A model generated the notes under the pieces. The model ran no database searches and had not been told where the DNA came from. It worked only from the letters and a program-made list of their open reading frames with translations. A DNA stretch of 64,000 bases from Isoetes taiwanensis (Eukaryota > Streptophyta > Lycopodiopsida > Isoetales > Isoetaceae). Both the position numbers and the translations under genes were made by a program. The stretch spans positions 2,043,377 to 2,107,376 of the forward strand of contig JAJEKV010000082.1 of NCBI GenBank assembly GCA_021234155.1. The letters run 5' to 3'. Shown piece after piece: positions 1-12,239 of this stretch (positions are counted from its first letter, which is position 1; each line of letters starts with the position of its first letter).

Positions 1-1131
1 TATCTAGGCAGAGCTGATCCTTACAGCAGCTTATAACGTACAATGACCGAAAAAATGTTTATCTTCATTTATTCATGAATTTGATCAGAAATGAAGGAAA
101 CAACATCAGCCCAAGAGGACTAAAGCAAACAGAAACTTCTTCATTTGCCTTCATTGATAAAGAGTCGAAACAAAGTGGAAAGATACACTCTCCATTAAGT
201 TATTTGCAAAGAAAAGCAACACAACATTTAATGGCTGAATCATTAAATGGGAAGAAAGCAATTAGACTTCCATTTTTGCATCCTTCCTAAAAGCAGTTGG
301 ATCTTAAATAACAATTTTATTCTTGATCTCAAGTGACAGAAAGTTCTTCGCTTCAAATGAGCAATTTCTTCCCTCTCAGAAGGATTGTATAACAAAGCAG
401 CATGCTCATACAGCAAGAATCAGCTCAGCCCCGTGACTAGTCAGTATGTATTAAAATAGAACTTAAATGAAATGTTTTATAGCCACATCTGTGAACCAGT
501 TGGCAGGAATCCAGCATATGGAAACTCGCTTAGAAAGCTTGTGGCCGTTAGAATGGGCATATGCCATCTGACTAAGAGAAAATTGCAACATAAAATGCAT
601 GAACATGAACATAAACACGAACAAGAAGTATTGACAACCTTACTTTACCGTACCATCCAGTTATTACTAGTAATATACTAAGATCTTTACAATACTGCAA
701 CTTGCTAATGCAAGATGAGTTTTCGTACCCAAAGGCTTGCAAAAGGAACCTTCAATGGTGGAAATACACTGCGTAGAAATTACTTGGTTAGTTTCTGAAC
801 CTGAACTACGTCAACCAAAGAGTGTCAGAGTGCAAAATTCAACAAAAATCAAGTGGTATGATTCAATTTCAACCACTACCCAGACAAAGGCTTTCCCTCT
901 TCCATCAGCACCTATGAGGAAATTGCTACGTGCTGAATAGGCTGTATGAAACCCAAACGTTACTGATCTGAGAGCAAGAATGTCTAATAGAATACTGTCA
1001 CTCCAACATAGGACCAATTTCTTGGACAATCCATCCAAATCATAGCAGGCCTGTTGGAGCATTTGGAAAGCAGCGATGTAGCTTATTTAGACAGGGTCCT
1101 GGAATTGAGTTACATTGGCCAAGCTATTTAT
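1..1131. other. Stretch without a recognised gene (3' side of the acid phosphatase)
   Basis: I looked on the minus strand for the remaining purple acid phosphatase exons, which should carry a GHH motif and an NGHDH-like motif, and did not find them. Short open frames occur on both strands without recognisable domains. The rest of the gene is either beyond the window edge or lost. Confidence 0.4.
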
Positions 1132-2137
1132 TTATATTCTTCTTTCACCTTTGTCCTCTGGGCTGCATAAGAACCGCTTTAATTGAAACTGACGCCGACA
1201 AAACCAACGAGGATCACGATAGGTCAAAGCCTCATCCAGTTGTGCCCCGACATCTCCTTTATAGTCATGGTTACCTAAGACTGCAAGAAGGGTCCATTAT
1301 CTACATTGGAGGTTTCTTTGAAAGAAAAATGAAAAGATTCGGCATAAGCATGTACCTGCATACCAGGTTGTCTGGAGACTTGGGGCTGTATAGACATTTG
1401 TGAATGAAGTTGTAAATTTTGGGTCATCAACTCCATGCAATCCAGTCTCGTAAAAATTGTCACCCACGGATATAACAAAGTCAATATTAAGTTCCTCACC
1501 AATTTTGCCCATCTGAGAAAAAGAAAAACAGTTGAATTTTCCATCGTATCGGTAAAAACAAGGAACACTGCCTAGAATCACTGAATGGTCATAACATGCA
1601 CCATAGACTTTGATATGCCAGCAGTCGTAAGATAACATCATAGAATACTCAAGCAAACGCTTTGTCTTGCAACAAGAATAAGAGGGGCATAGTTGTATGA
1701 AAAAATGCATAGGAGGACCATGTTAAAGCTTTAAGTTAATGTTATTTAAAAGGTTGTCTATACCCTCAACAAAACTCTTATTCGTCTAGCATTTGACATT
1801 TAACTTAAACAGTTAAACCAGTTCCATTCTGATTCACGGCAAGCAGATAATAATATAAAAGAACAACAATAACCTGGGTGGAAACAGCTGATTGATTATA
1901 TTCGCCATCCCGTCCCCAATCTCCAACAATCAGCAAGCTCAAAACATATGGAACAGGTAGTTTTGTAACTTTTTGCTTACGTTTACCATGCCAAAATGAA
2001 ACACAGATAAGAAAAAACACCAATAGACTCGCAGCCACAGCAGTTTGGAACCGAACTATCCGGATTAGAACATTTTGGCAATAGGTCCAATGGATCCGAC
2101 GTTCCACTGCTGCACTCTGCTTTGCAATAGATGTCAA
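1132..2137 (-). CDS. Purple acid phosphatase, 5' exons only (metallophosphatase, type-5-like)
   Basis: The family are secreted metal-dependent phosphomonoesterases that release phosphate. Three minus-strand segments join with consensus splice sites. The first ends at 1874 and carries the metal motif [14 protein letters not shown]. The second is 1356-1512 ([14 protein letters not shown], then GDNFYETGL). The third starts at 1280 with [11 protein letters not shown] and ends in [20 protein letters not shown] and GNHD are the first three metal-ligand blocks of the plant PAP17/PAP3/PAP8 type. After RWFC the match to the family stops, and the frame ends at 1132-1134 unless a donor near 1149 is used. 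The last two ligand blocks (GHH and GHxH) are not seen. The N-terminal start is uncertain: the frame opens at 2137 and holds a hydrophobic segment ([14 protein letters not shown]) that could be a signal anchor. The gene is either truncated at the window edge or a pseudogene. Confidence 0.8.
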
Positions 2138-2819
2138 ACAAAACAGAGGTAAGATTTAAAATGTAAATAAGCAAAGCAATGACCTAATTAGCCGGATCGA
2201 AGCAGTTATGCCGTGAGTGAATGATTTATCCTTACCCGATTTCTGCGAGTCCTCAATCCATAAGTAGCCATCAATATGCAGCTTAGGCGTGTGCCATGAT
2301 GCCATAAACCCAAGCCCTGCTATTCAGATGTGTGCTTTTGTATATGAATGTGCGCAATATGGTAATTACATATTTGAAGGAGGAGGCGCACCACCTCTCA
2401 CAGTTGCTTTTTATCGGTCCGACGTGGATCCCCACGTCATCTTCTCTTGTCTGCCTGGTTTGTACATCAAACAAAGCATATGCCTCATAACTATAACTAG
2501 CAGTAGGGCAGGCTTGTTCATCCTTCCTATCTAATGCAGTCTCCTATTTCTGTTCTCCTTTATTTTGTTCCTTCAAAATTATTAAAATATGACACGTGTG
2601 CATTCATTGATTGCAAGGCATTAATTTCTGTTCAGACGCATTCATGAGCATTTATGGCGTATGAAATATCTCCCCTGTTTCTCTCCGGTGTTTAGCTATG
2701 GCGCCTCAAATGTATGTTTTGCAGGTTCTGATTATGGCAAGAATGACGACATTCTGGTAAGTTTTGCGCTGGATTTGGTTATGGGTTATGGTTTTTTTTT
2801 TTTAATGCTATAAGCTGGT

Positions 2820-3931
2820 TTGTTGCAGTTCGGTGTAGAAATTTCAATGCCGGAAATGGATTTGGAAGAAACGAAAAGCGGGCAGCAAAAGTCGCCCAGT
2901 GTGATGGCGAAGCTAGTGGGTCTCGATCCAATGCTGCTTCAATCCCAGAAAATGGGCGGGCCGAGGAAACCTCTCAAAGATCTAAAGAATAAACGGTTTA
3001 TCGATATAGATTCTACAAAAAAAGCGGGCCTCTCAGGCCTTTGTCCCGCCTTGGCTCAACAAGGAATTTGAAAACAGAGCAAGGAAAACATGGAGCCAAG
3101 GAAAAGTGAAGTGATGAAGTCTGTTCACAGATTATCTCAACGCGGCTCTGTTGTAAGGCAAGTAGTAGATCCAAAAACGGCCAAGGATTTTCTGGGCGAT
3201 TGGAGAGCATTCAAGTTCTAGCAAGCAACCCAGACTGCCGGATAGGGATAGATTTTGAGACAGAGGGAGCGGGTTGTAGGGAGTGGGATGAGATGCATAT
3301 GACTAGCGATGGCGCCCTTAGGACCTCGTTTTGGTATCAAGATGAAGTAGCCAATGATCAATATAAGTTGAAGATATTGGGTAATAGAAACTCAGAAGAA
3401 AAGCACAGATCGCATAAAACATTAACCGCAAACAAACAAAATCGTTGGCTGGATGTTGGCTGGAGAACAGAACCCACAGAGAGCGAATTTTCGATCTTCA
3501 GGAACCCAAGAAAATTTGGGCGATGGATCGTTAGATGCACAGGATAAATTGGGTTCAGGCAAGATGAGCAGGAACACTACCTGGCAACCATTTTCCAATC
3601 GATGCATGCAAATTCCTTGCCAGAAAATTCATCGATATCAGCAAAGGAAAACACCTGCTAAGGCCGATACATATACATGTATGATTTGCCGCTCATTTTC
3701 AACGATGATCTAGTGGACAGATGCGACACGCTGCTGCCATGGACAAATCTGTGCGCATGTTTTTCCAATTCCGGCATGGGAAAACAGGTATCAATAAGCA
3801 AAGGGGTTCTGGTACCACAGGGAAAATGGCGTCTTATTTTGCTGATGTTAGTAAAACTTGTGAGTAATTCTATACATGGTTCTAGAAAGATTTGGCTTAT
3901 GTGTAGTGGTTTATGTATACCGACTTATTAA
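2820..3931 (+). pseudogene. Decayed DUF3741/TRM-like (LONGIFOLIA-type) gene remnant
   Basis: The stretch SPSVMAKLVGLDPM near 2897-2938 matches the short plant motif (VARLMGLD-like, DUF3741) that marks TON1-recruiting/LONGIFOLIA proteins, which act on cortical microtubules and cell elongation. It follows a likely 3' splice site at about 2827 (TTGCAG). Downstream, ESIQVLASNPD near 3202-3237 resembles the DALEVLSSNKD block of the same family, but in another frame. The frames are broken around 3071 and 3230, and no C-terminal DUF4378 domain is seen before 3931. I read this as a pseudogene; several small exons with errors are the alternative. The motif call is fairly good, the gene model poor. Confidence 0.4.
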
Positions 3932-4759
3932 GCAATCATACCTTATACCTTATTTGTTGAGCAATTATGCAAAATGGGTTATTTTGGTTATTTCAAAAAA
4001 TCTAATATGCATATGGCTGCATAAATTGTAAGAACTGTTCTCTCGCGGTGGTCTTATATCAATCTTTGTGTTAGCATAGCCAGATGCATGTGCAACATAT
4101 ATTAGAGGTATAATTTAGCGGTCACCAGACCCAGATGCATGTGCAACATATACTAGAGGTATAATTTAGTGTTGTCACCAGACATTCTGACTCAGTTTTC
4201 TCTTCACTAATTCATGGCAATGAGAACTGTTCTAGACTTTGTTCATTTGTTGCAACCACATATGTTTTGATATAGCTTAGTTTAGATGTTACAAAATCAA
4301 TGATGTAGAGTGTCTTTCAAGCCGTTTCAAATTTTCACAAATCCCTTGAACATTGGACACCTTCTGCACCATTCTAAATAGATGCGATTCGAACCCACAT
4401 AGATATCACACTAGCAACCCACCTTAGAGTACCACATGAAGCCAAATGGCACACGATTAAACAGAAATCCTATAAGCTTTATACTTTAGCAAAAAATTAA
4501 AGGATAGCTTATTTACACGCCACATGTGTAAAATGTAACAATGGTTTTTCATACAAAGTGTATAGTTATAGTGTATAGTAAAACCATGTTATTTACAAGA
4601 AAAGTTTTTAAGGGGTATTTCGACACGATAATTGGTACAAGTAAACGAGTTATGTTTTTCCATATACTTTTCTCCAAGTTCACTTTTCATGTGTATGTGT
4701 CTAGAACTGGTATCCTTTTTTACTTAAACAAAACCTCCTTTGCATCAAGTTGGACAAAA
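3932..4759. other. Gene-free stretch with a short duplication
   Basis: AT-rich sequence with no supported gene. It contains a direct duplication: 4081-4118 and 4132-4169 are almost identical (period 51), beginning CAGATGCATGTGCAACATAT. Confidence 0.5.
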
Positions 4760-4802
4760 GAAATGTTCGCGGCGGCCTTGGCCGCCGCGATAAATTTCTT
4801 GT
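4760..4802 (+). repeat. 43-bp GC-rich palindromic repeat, copy 1
   Basis: The core is CGCGGCGGCC, then TT, then GGCCGCCGCG: a perfect 10-bp stem with a 2-nt centre inside AT-rich flanks (GAAATG on the left, ATAAATTTCTTGT on the right). The same 43 bases occur in reverse complement at 56415-56457. Flanking sequence is not shared, so the unit itself seems to be the repeat. Confidence 0.85.
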
Positions 4803-4977
4803 AACTCTAATGGGTTTATAAAAAGAATTCTAAAAAAGCTTTGAGCCGTTATATCAAATTTCTCAAATAGTATCATGCACATGGGTCTGCTCATCGTACA
4901 CGTGGCAAAACCTAAATTAGGAGGACAGCCAGCACAGGCGCGAGCAAGCAACATAATCAAACAAGCAAGAGGCTTTA

Positions 4978-5435
4978 GGGTGCTTTCCCATGGGTTCAAC
5001 CTGGATTGCCGGACCTGGATTGCCGTACCCAGTCTTGACCTAGGAAAAAAAATTGCGGACTGAGGGTGCTTTCCCATGGATCTCCGACCTCAAGGTTTTC
5101 TTGAGGTCCAGATAAGGGCGTGCAGGTTCCCATGGGCGCCTCAACCTCAAAGACTCAGGTTTTTGACCTGAATCAGAAGTAATCACCAAGCATTTCTTAA
5201 CGCTGAGGTTTTTGACCTGGACCTAGATTTCCAGGTCGCCAATCTCATGGGAAAGCACCTTGATTACTTTTCGTTAAGGTCGAAAACCTGAACCAAGCGA
5301 GGTCGGATCTTCATGGGATCATGGCGTCTGGATGCTTGGCCAAAAAAAAATTCAAGGTCAGATCTTCGTGGGAACATGGCATTCGTATGCCTGGCCAAGA
5401 AAAATCTCAAGGTTTTGGGCCTATTGGAAAGCACC
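4978..5435. mobile_element. MITE (458 bp) with GGGTGCTTTCC termini and TTTA target duplication
   Basis: The left end reads GGGTGCTTTCCCATGG. The right end is the complement-like GGAAAGCACC. Both sides are flanked by TTTA (4974-4977 and 5436-5439). There is no coding capacity. The interior has inverted GGTTTTTGACCTG / CCAGGTC-type repeats. The superfamily is uncertain because a 4-bp duplication is not diagnostic. Confidence 0.6.
5063..5259. mobile_element. Second MITE of the same family nested in the first
   Basis: It begins GGGTGCTTTCCCATGG and ends CATGGGAAAGCACC, which is the exact inverted form. Flanks CTGA (left) and TTGA (right) could be a diverged 4-bp target duplication. It is 197 bp and noncoding. 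Confidence 0.55.
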
Positions 5436-5584
5436 TTTACTCCAGCCGGCCCTTTGTTCTTGGAATCCTGCTTCATCTTCAACTCCGCATGCTCCGTCTT
5501 CAACTCGTGGCTTGGAAACATAACAAGACAAACTCCATAATGCCTATGACGGTGTCTTCCAGAGCAATCCAAGCACGAACAACC

Positions 5585-5660
5585 AGCCTTATCTAAATGG
5601 CAGACCCATCTGAATTTCCTTCTAGCCTTATCTAAATGGCAGATCCATCTAAATTTCCTT
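5585..5660. repeat. Tandem duplication, 39-bp period
   Basis: Two adjacent copies begin AGCCTTATCTAAATGGCAGA. They differ at a few bases. No gene is seen around them. Confidence 0.85.
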
Positions 5661-7055
5661 GGAAATCTGAAAGAGCTGTGGCGGGCAGGATCGCATGAGG
5701 CGCCGACCAGCAAATCCAAGAAAGGAACTGGAAGATATAGTTTGCCATCCCCTTCCAGCAAATTTATAAACCCATGTGCAGATCAGGCTCCATCTCCATG
5801 TGGCCTGCTTCTGTCGCCCACAAATGTAAAGTAAAAAAAAAAAAAGCAACACAACCAATGAAAAAATCAACGGCCAGGGCTTTTTTGGAATTCCAAAATT
5901 TAAACCTGTGTGGAAGAATGATTGCAGAACTCTAATCATGTCAAGACTTAAAAAAATGAAGTTAAACACAATTATCCCCAAACTTTAATGGCTTTATGGT
6001 ACTTTCCCCATATTATAATGGTGTGTCAATGGCTTTTTGGTAATTAAAAAAATATAGGAATGGCAATTTTTTCAAACTTTGATAGTATTTTGGTATTTCT
6101 CCCTAGTATAAATTATGATGCCTGGCCTTTGTTCATAAGCAAAAAAGAAGGAACAGTAATGCAACACTTAGTTCCAACATGCTGCTTATCCCACATGACA
6201 TTTGTGTGCCATCTCAAGATAAGCTAGTGCCAAAACTGTCATGGAGCTGGTCCAGAGTTATTTCCTAACACATTAGAATTAAGTCTCTTTCTGTTGAGGA
6301 GGGAACTGTTGCATTCCAATGTCTACAATATGCTAATATTTCATGAATCATAAACCTTGGATATCTATGTGTCAAATTGCAAGACTATAGGTTATTTTAT
6401 TATACATGCTGTTCTTTTCCACCTTTAAATAATGTTGCAAGCTTTAGACCTCATCTGCTACATTCATATCCAATCAGCTGTTTCTAATTGGATCTTCCTC
6501 GATATCTACAGTGAATCTATTTATCAGCTTCAGGCAAGCTCGACAGCCGAAGATTCAAGGAACATAAAAATGCTTAAGCCAACTGTTGCCCATGCTTGAA
6601 CCAACTGGGCATGTCGCATCCTTTGGATCCAGGTTGCTCCAGAAATTCCAAAGCCAAAGAAAAGCTCGAAGCTCAAAGGCTAATATAAAGTGCTTAAATC
6701 TAGTACACTCTCTGCTTGTCAAAGGAGATCTGTAAATATAACGCATTCATACGAGTTACTTGATGGCCAGGATGATGGAAAATACTAGAATCTGGTACCC
6801 TGATGATGTAGCAAAGCCATTCAATTTTCTGCATACTCCTAACTTTTGTTAAAGCCAAAGCTAACTGGAAGCCCGAACCTGCTTAACCAGATCCAGAATC
6901 AATTGATACTTGTCTTGGACATTTATTCATTTACCATTCTGCCTAAAATGCTCTTCTTCCATGATCTTCAATAAGAATTGTAGCAGCAAAAATGAATAAA
7001 AAAATGTATATAAAAAGAATGTAATGTACAACAAAATTTAATGGGCCACGAATAA
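5661..7055. other. Intergenic sequence on the 3' side of PTOX
   Basis: AT-rich, no supported coding region. The part next to 7056 holds the 3' untranslated region of the minus-strand PTOX gene. No clear transposon ends were seen. Confidence 0.5.
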
Positions 7056-9396
7056 TCAATGGGTTCCAACCTTCCTTCTTGCTTTAATTGCACAATCTAT
7101 TATTCCTGCACATTCTGCCGTAGGTAAGGTCTGTGCCTCGCCATTCTTGTCACAATCTATCGTAGTAGATGCATGAGGGGAGCGCAGATTACCAGAGACT
7201 TGGCAAGCCCTCATGGTTTTACAATGTTCTGCTTCATCTTCCCTTATGTTGAAGAAAACATCATACAGATTTTCTGCAAATTATTTCAAATTCTTCAATA
7301 GGATATTAGACATGAAGGCTTACAAGATACAAATAACTACTGGCCTAATATTTAGCTAAAATACACCATTATCTAAACCTCCAAATTTAAAAACTGCCAT
7401 TCCACACTAGTAATTACTCTACGCCTTCAGCTTCCTTGCATTACAGATGTCTAGCACCGAATAGTGACTGAAAAACAACATTAACCTTTATGGTAGCTAA
7501 AAAAAGTTAAATTGTTTTATCCAGTTGTTATATTAAACCTGATACATGCCTCTCTCTGCATGCCAACAGCTTTAAGAAAAAGGAGCATAAATCTCAAGAA
7601 GACTTCAATTATTCGCACACAAAGAATCACATAGATCAACAGCAAGCAAGGAATTTATTTTGGCAACCAAGCAAAATACTGGATAGAATGAAGTGTGTAG
7701 GAAAATACGATCAACTCACCAACTTTGGGCCTTCGTGATTCAGGACATCGGCCTGTTTGGAACTCATCTGAAAGAAGGAACACTTTAGGCAAGATAGATT
7801 CTAAAGAAAGAGAAAATGGTAAAAGGCCTTCATATTTCTTGACACGTACCAAACATGTATAAATCTCCTTCTGTGTAATAGTTGACAGCAACTTCTGGAG
7901 GAGGTAGCTTCCTCAATTCTTCTGCACAGTGACAAGATATTCACTAAACAACTAAAACTAAAATGCATTTAAAGAATAACAAACCTCCATGTACAGTCAG
8001 AAATTTGTCATATGTTGAATATGCATGTTTCTCCACGCACTCAGAAAAATTGTCTAGAAAAGTTTAATTTGTCATGACGTTTACTATAATAGACTTAAGA
8101 TTTGTTCAAACCAATCAAGTACTTACATGCCATACGAGGGCTTATCATATACATGACAACTGTCAAAAAATAATAGCCAACAGCCAGATGTTGTGCTAAA
8201 AATCTATCAAACCATCTCTCATCTCCACCCAGAGCCTGAAACACAATCGACAATTTTGTCACCACTAATTACTTCTGCACTAGATACATTTCAGGACAGT
8301 GTACAATGGATACCTCCATTACGAGTAAATGATGAAGCTCGTTCCAGCTCTCAGCAAAATGCACCTTTAAATAATCAGCTCTTCTCCACCATCCAAAAGT
8401 TTCATACATATGCAGCACAGAGACAAAAGCTGCAAGTATACCATTAAACAAAATGAAAAGGCTGCAGCACAAAATCAACATTGATATCTTTGCAGTCCTA
8501 TTAGATGCTCAGCTCAATGCTTTGCATGTGTATTTTCAGAATGCATTTCGTTGAGATGGTTTCTTACCAAAGTATGGCACTCTTGCGATTGTCTCCAAGA
8601 CATAGAATCTTGCATAATGTCTATCAGCATATAAGCCATCCAATATGGCAATAATGGCATCCTATTATGTAAATGAATCAAGATAATTCAGTCATTTCTT
8701 ATTCATAAACAATGCTAGGCTTCAGATTTAATAAAAGGATGGCATACTTTTTAAAAAGTACAGACTGCTAATACGTTTCCATGTGGTGCATAATTATTTT
8801 AACAACTTGGTTGGCCAAATTATTAGTAATTTGGAGTTGATTTGAGACAGATCCATAGTCAGAGAAGGTCAAAATGTGGTTCTACGCCTTAGGTCCATAT
8901 CATGTCCCCAGGCGCTAAGATTAATGTCGTTACTCTATATAAAAACCTCCGCCAAGTGAATCTGACATTTTAAATTTTATCGCGCTATGTGTAACAGATT
9001 TTTGAAACGAATTAAGTAGAAATCAACTGAGAGAGAAAACAAATTACAGTTGCAGCTGTGTTAAACGCCTTCTCAAGTTGGATGAAAGGTTTCTCCCATC
9101 CTCTGGTAGCTTTAGTATCAGAATAATCTGGCCCCGTGTCATTTATCACTGCTCTTTGTACTCCCCTCCATTTCCTGCAAGAAGGAAGAAACCCATAAAA
9201 AATCAAAATTCAATACGTAGATCCAAAGCTCTAATTTATGGCTTGCTTACCTGATTTTTGAAAAGACCGTATGTTTTCTGAGTCCCAAACAAATGGCCAA
9301 TTTTTTATTTCCGAAGCCGGAAGGGTAATTTAAAGCTGCTAAAGCAGAAGAACAATTTAGGGAATGATTTTTATAAGTGGGTAATAGATCCGTCAT
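7056..9396 (-). CDS. PTOX: Plastid terminal oxidase (plastoquinol oxidase, IMMUTANS type), nine exons, apparently intact
   Basis: This di-iron enzyme oxidises plastoquinol with O2 at thylakoids, serving carotenoid desaturation and chlororespiration. Minus-strand exons with GT..AG borders are 9251-9396, 9048-9174, 8568-8661, 8314-8429, 8127-8235, 7985-8053, 7850-7921, 7720-7767 and 7056-7273. They sum to 999 nt (332 residues plus stop) and keep phase throughout. The first exon gives a basic, Ser/Leu-rich transit peptide. Family blocks are LETIARVPYF, then VLHMYETFGWWRRADY, ESWNELHHLLVMEALGGDE, SPRMAY, ECVEKHAYSTYDKF, NYYTEGDLYMFDEFQT and NIREDEAEHCKTM. The ligand pattern (E in LET, ExxH in ESWNELHH, E near SECVE, ExxH in DEAEH) is complete. 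Exon 8 encodes exactly 16 residues (DEFQTGRCPESRRPKV), matching the short exon-8 domain known from Arabidopsis. The ATG at 9394-9396 opens the only frame continuous with exon 2. No disabling change was seen. Confidence 0.96.
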
Positions 9397-10046
9397 CGGA
9401 TCTAACTATGGTTTTGGGCGATCTTGTTCACTTCCATATCCCTTCGACCTGGTCCCCATGATCCCTTCGACCTGGTCCCGCCATACAAATATCATAGCAA
9501 TATAATATTCCAAGGCAAAATTCTAGCCCCACATTCCAAATCCAATCGCTGGGGAACATTTCTCTTTGTCAAATTTGTGCGAGGGAACATTTTTCTTTGT
9601 CAAATTTGTGCGAGTTCAAAATAATGTGAACGTCAAGCTAGGTCTCGGTTCAAGTCTTCCAAAACTTGAACCCAGTATCACCTACAAATATGAAGGATTT
9701 TCCAGAAAATTTAGAAGCGAGGCCACATAGGAGATTTTTGTGAAGTGGAATTGGTGGCAAAGGGAACTAGTGTCTGGCTCTACCCAGTATATTGACCATC
9801 AATGTAAAGGTCCACAATCAAAAGACCCTCAATCCTTTATTACATATGCATAGAAGCACCTATAAGTAGGCCATCTGACTGGATAGGTCAGCAGTGTTGA
9901 AGGTCATAAATGAGTAAAAAATGTAAGGTTATTAATGTTACAATACTGTGTGAGTGTGATTAACAAAAAAACAAAAACCCATAGGGAACAATTTGAACAT
10001 GCCTCTTCTAAAAATGTGGCATACAAAATGGGATACTTAATTGCCC

Positions 10047-10153
10047 TGATATTGTTGGACTCGTCAACCATGATACTTAATTACATTGATATTGGTGGAC
10101 TCGTCAACCATGACACTAAATTACACTGATATTGGTTGATTCATCAACCATGA
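10047..10153. repeat. Tandem repeat, about 2.7 copies of a 40-bp unit
   Basis: Copies start at 10047, 10087 and 10127 with TGATATTG followed by GACTCGTCAACCATGA-like sequence. The third copy is shorter and more diverged. Confidence 0.8.
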
Positions 10154-10835
10154 GCCCAAACCATGAACTTTGTCTTACAAGACTAAAAATGCTCTCTCCC
10201 AATGACTTAGAAAAATGAAGTATAAAACTTGCATATTTTGCGACATTCTTTAAGAATTATGGCAGAAATTATGACAGATTGAAGGTTTAGATGGGGTCCA
10301 TAGGGCGAGTGCAGAGAGATCTATAGCTGCATCAACATCCTAGAAACTGCAGCTAAGAGGGCCTCAAATTTTACAGGGAGTGGACAAATTTGAAAAGGTT
10401 AGGCTTAGGGGGACTGTTCATTCATTTCTCTTCTCATTTGTTTCTCGGACGCAGGACTTTTGCCAGTGGAGGTCTACGTAAGCATGCTTTATTTGCTATG
10501 TTTGCACAGGCTGATGTAAGTGATGCATGCCTTTTCAAACCATGATCTGTATACTGCCATTTTATCACCATGCAGATTACTAAAAGGAGCACTATTTATC
10601 AGTGAATGATTCAATTGTGGCATGCAAAGCACATTAGTTTTCGATGACATTTGCATGCCTTTTCAGAATATTAAAGGTAGTTAAACCTATGCATTTATCG
10701 ATTGTTCTCGATCTTATGGGTTGCAGATCTTTATACATTCTCTAGATCCAACTATGATGAAGTCTTTGAGCCAGGTAATGCCATTTTAGAACCATGCCAG
10801 ATTTTCTAATAGATCTTATAAAATGCAGATGGTTT

Positions 10836-10885
10836 GCAACTCGCAATCTCACCTTATCTAGCAACTCGCAATCTCACCTTATCTA
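10836..10885. repeat. Perfect tandem duplication of 25 bp
   Basis: The unit GCAACTCGCAATCTCACCTT plus ATCTA occurs twice with no spacer. Confidence 0.9.
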
Positions 10886-11981
10886 TGCTCAGTTATTAGT
10901 CGTTTTTCTCAATGAATGCATCTTATCCTACTTTAACTCATGCTAAAGGAGAATCATTTCAAATCTTTTAAAATCAGTGGTAGCACATCATGTGAAGGTA
11001 GATCAGGTAATGCATACATGCTTACATTGGTTTCAATTATCTATTGTTTAAATTTGGTTTTCCCGACTATCCGAAAACTTTTTAGATTTTTTTTTCAGGC
11101 TGGTTTCCTAAGGTTTTAAAGCCTTTACCTGCCGAAAACAATTTCCGAGAATCCAAAAATCGGGTGTGTTACTTTTCTATGATCTAAAAATTGGCATTTT
11201 GGGTTAATAGTCCTGCATAGGGTTTGGCGGACTCCGGACTCCTTATGCTTCGCATGCAAGCCACGGAGAGGCGAAGTTTTGTCAGTGGTATCCATCCGGA
11301 TATTGTCTTTGCTATATGAGTTTCATTTCTAGGAGCCGATTTCGAGATGGGTTCTTCAAGATGCCCTATTTTTGCAGTATTACAGTAGAAATGGAGGAAG
11401 AATCCGTGATCGTTGGAATCGTTGGAGGTGAGCAGATAGAGCTTCTATTTCCTATAAAGGATTAGCCTTCTTTCTCTAATTTTGATTCTGTTGTATGTTG
11501 GGCATGCCAAGACTTTTGTATCTTCATGATCTTAGACCCCATTTTAATTTTTGGCAGGGGATGCATGTAATCTGATTGTTTTTTCCATGTTTAATGCAGA
11601 ATTGATTGGCATCGATTTCGGTATAGCAAGCTATAATTGCAAGTTCAACGTCCATATTTTCAAGAAAACATGCAGTGCTATTTAAGGGGTATAAGCATTT
11701 CTCCTGGCTGCCATGTATAGCATTAAGTCTGAGATGGGATTTACATGAAGAGAATATTTTTGTGTACTGTCTATTGAATGGTCTCATAGATATTCAATTG
11801 ATATAGGAACCTTCACATCAAATTCATATCATTACTTGGAAGGTTCATAGAGGTAAAATACTCATCTTCAATATGTCTGGCATCCTCTTTCATATAATTG
11901 TTGTTCCAACTATGTTGCTTTTGCAGAGAAACTAAGATGCCCTAGAAGTCTTGACATCCATTAGAGTTCTCTAAGTTTACT

Positions 11982-12164
11982 GGATCTCAGGTATATGCAC
12001 AAAGGGTGTTTGACAGAATGCCAGAAAGAAATGCAATTTCTTGGACAACAATGATTATTGCATATTTCATAAATGGGCATGGCGAAGAAGCAGTTCAATT
12101 GTTTCAGTATATGAGGAGCAAGTGGGATGATGTGAATGGAATAAAAGGGTTGAGAAGCCATTGA
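11982..12164 (+). pseudogene. Pentatricopeptide-repeat (PLS-type) protein fragment
   Basis: An in-frame 60-codon stretch reads QRVFDRMPERNAISWTTMI then INGHGEEAVQLFQYMRS, a near-canonical PPR motif of the organelle RNA-editing/processing family. It then jumps to KWDDVNGIKGLR, which resembles the linker-like segment normally found hundreds of residues later, so an internal deletion is likely. There is no start codon or targeting peptide in frame. The frame stops at 12162-12164. A gene fragment, not an active PPR gene. Confidence 0.75.
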
Positions 12165-12239
12165 GGAGCAATGAAGAAACCAACAAATCCTTTTGTATGA
12201 GAGAATGGTAAAAGGTGAACGATGAAAGGCACGAGAAGA

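Larger units (their letters stand above)
9397..11981. other. Gene-free stretch upstream of PTOX with small duplications
   Basis: The part next to 9397 should hold the PTOX promoter, but I see no decisive element. Short duplications: ATCCCTTCGACCTGGTCCC twice near 9439-9480, a 30-bp unit (CTTTGTCAAATTTGTGCGAG) twice near 9560-9615, a 40-bp unit starting at 10047, 10087 and 10127, and a 25-bp unit at 10836-10885. No coding region is supported. Confidence 0.5.

Noticed and set aside
811-1062. Possible last exons of the purple acid phosphatase
   Set aside because: The minus-strand frames there lack the GHH and NGHDH motifs and do not follow the family sequence.
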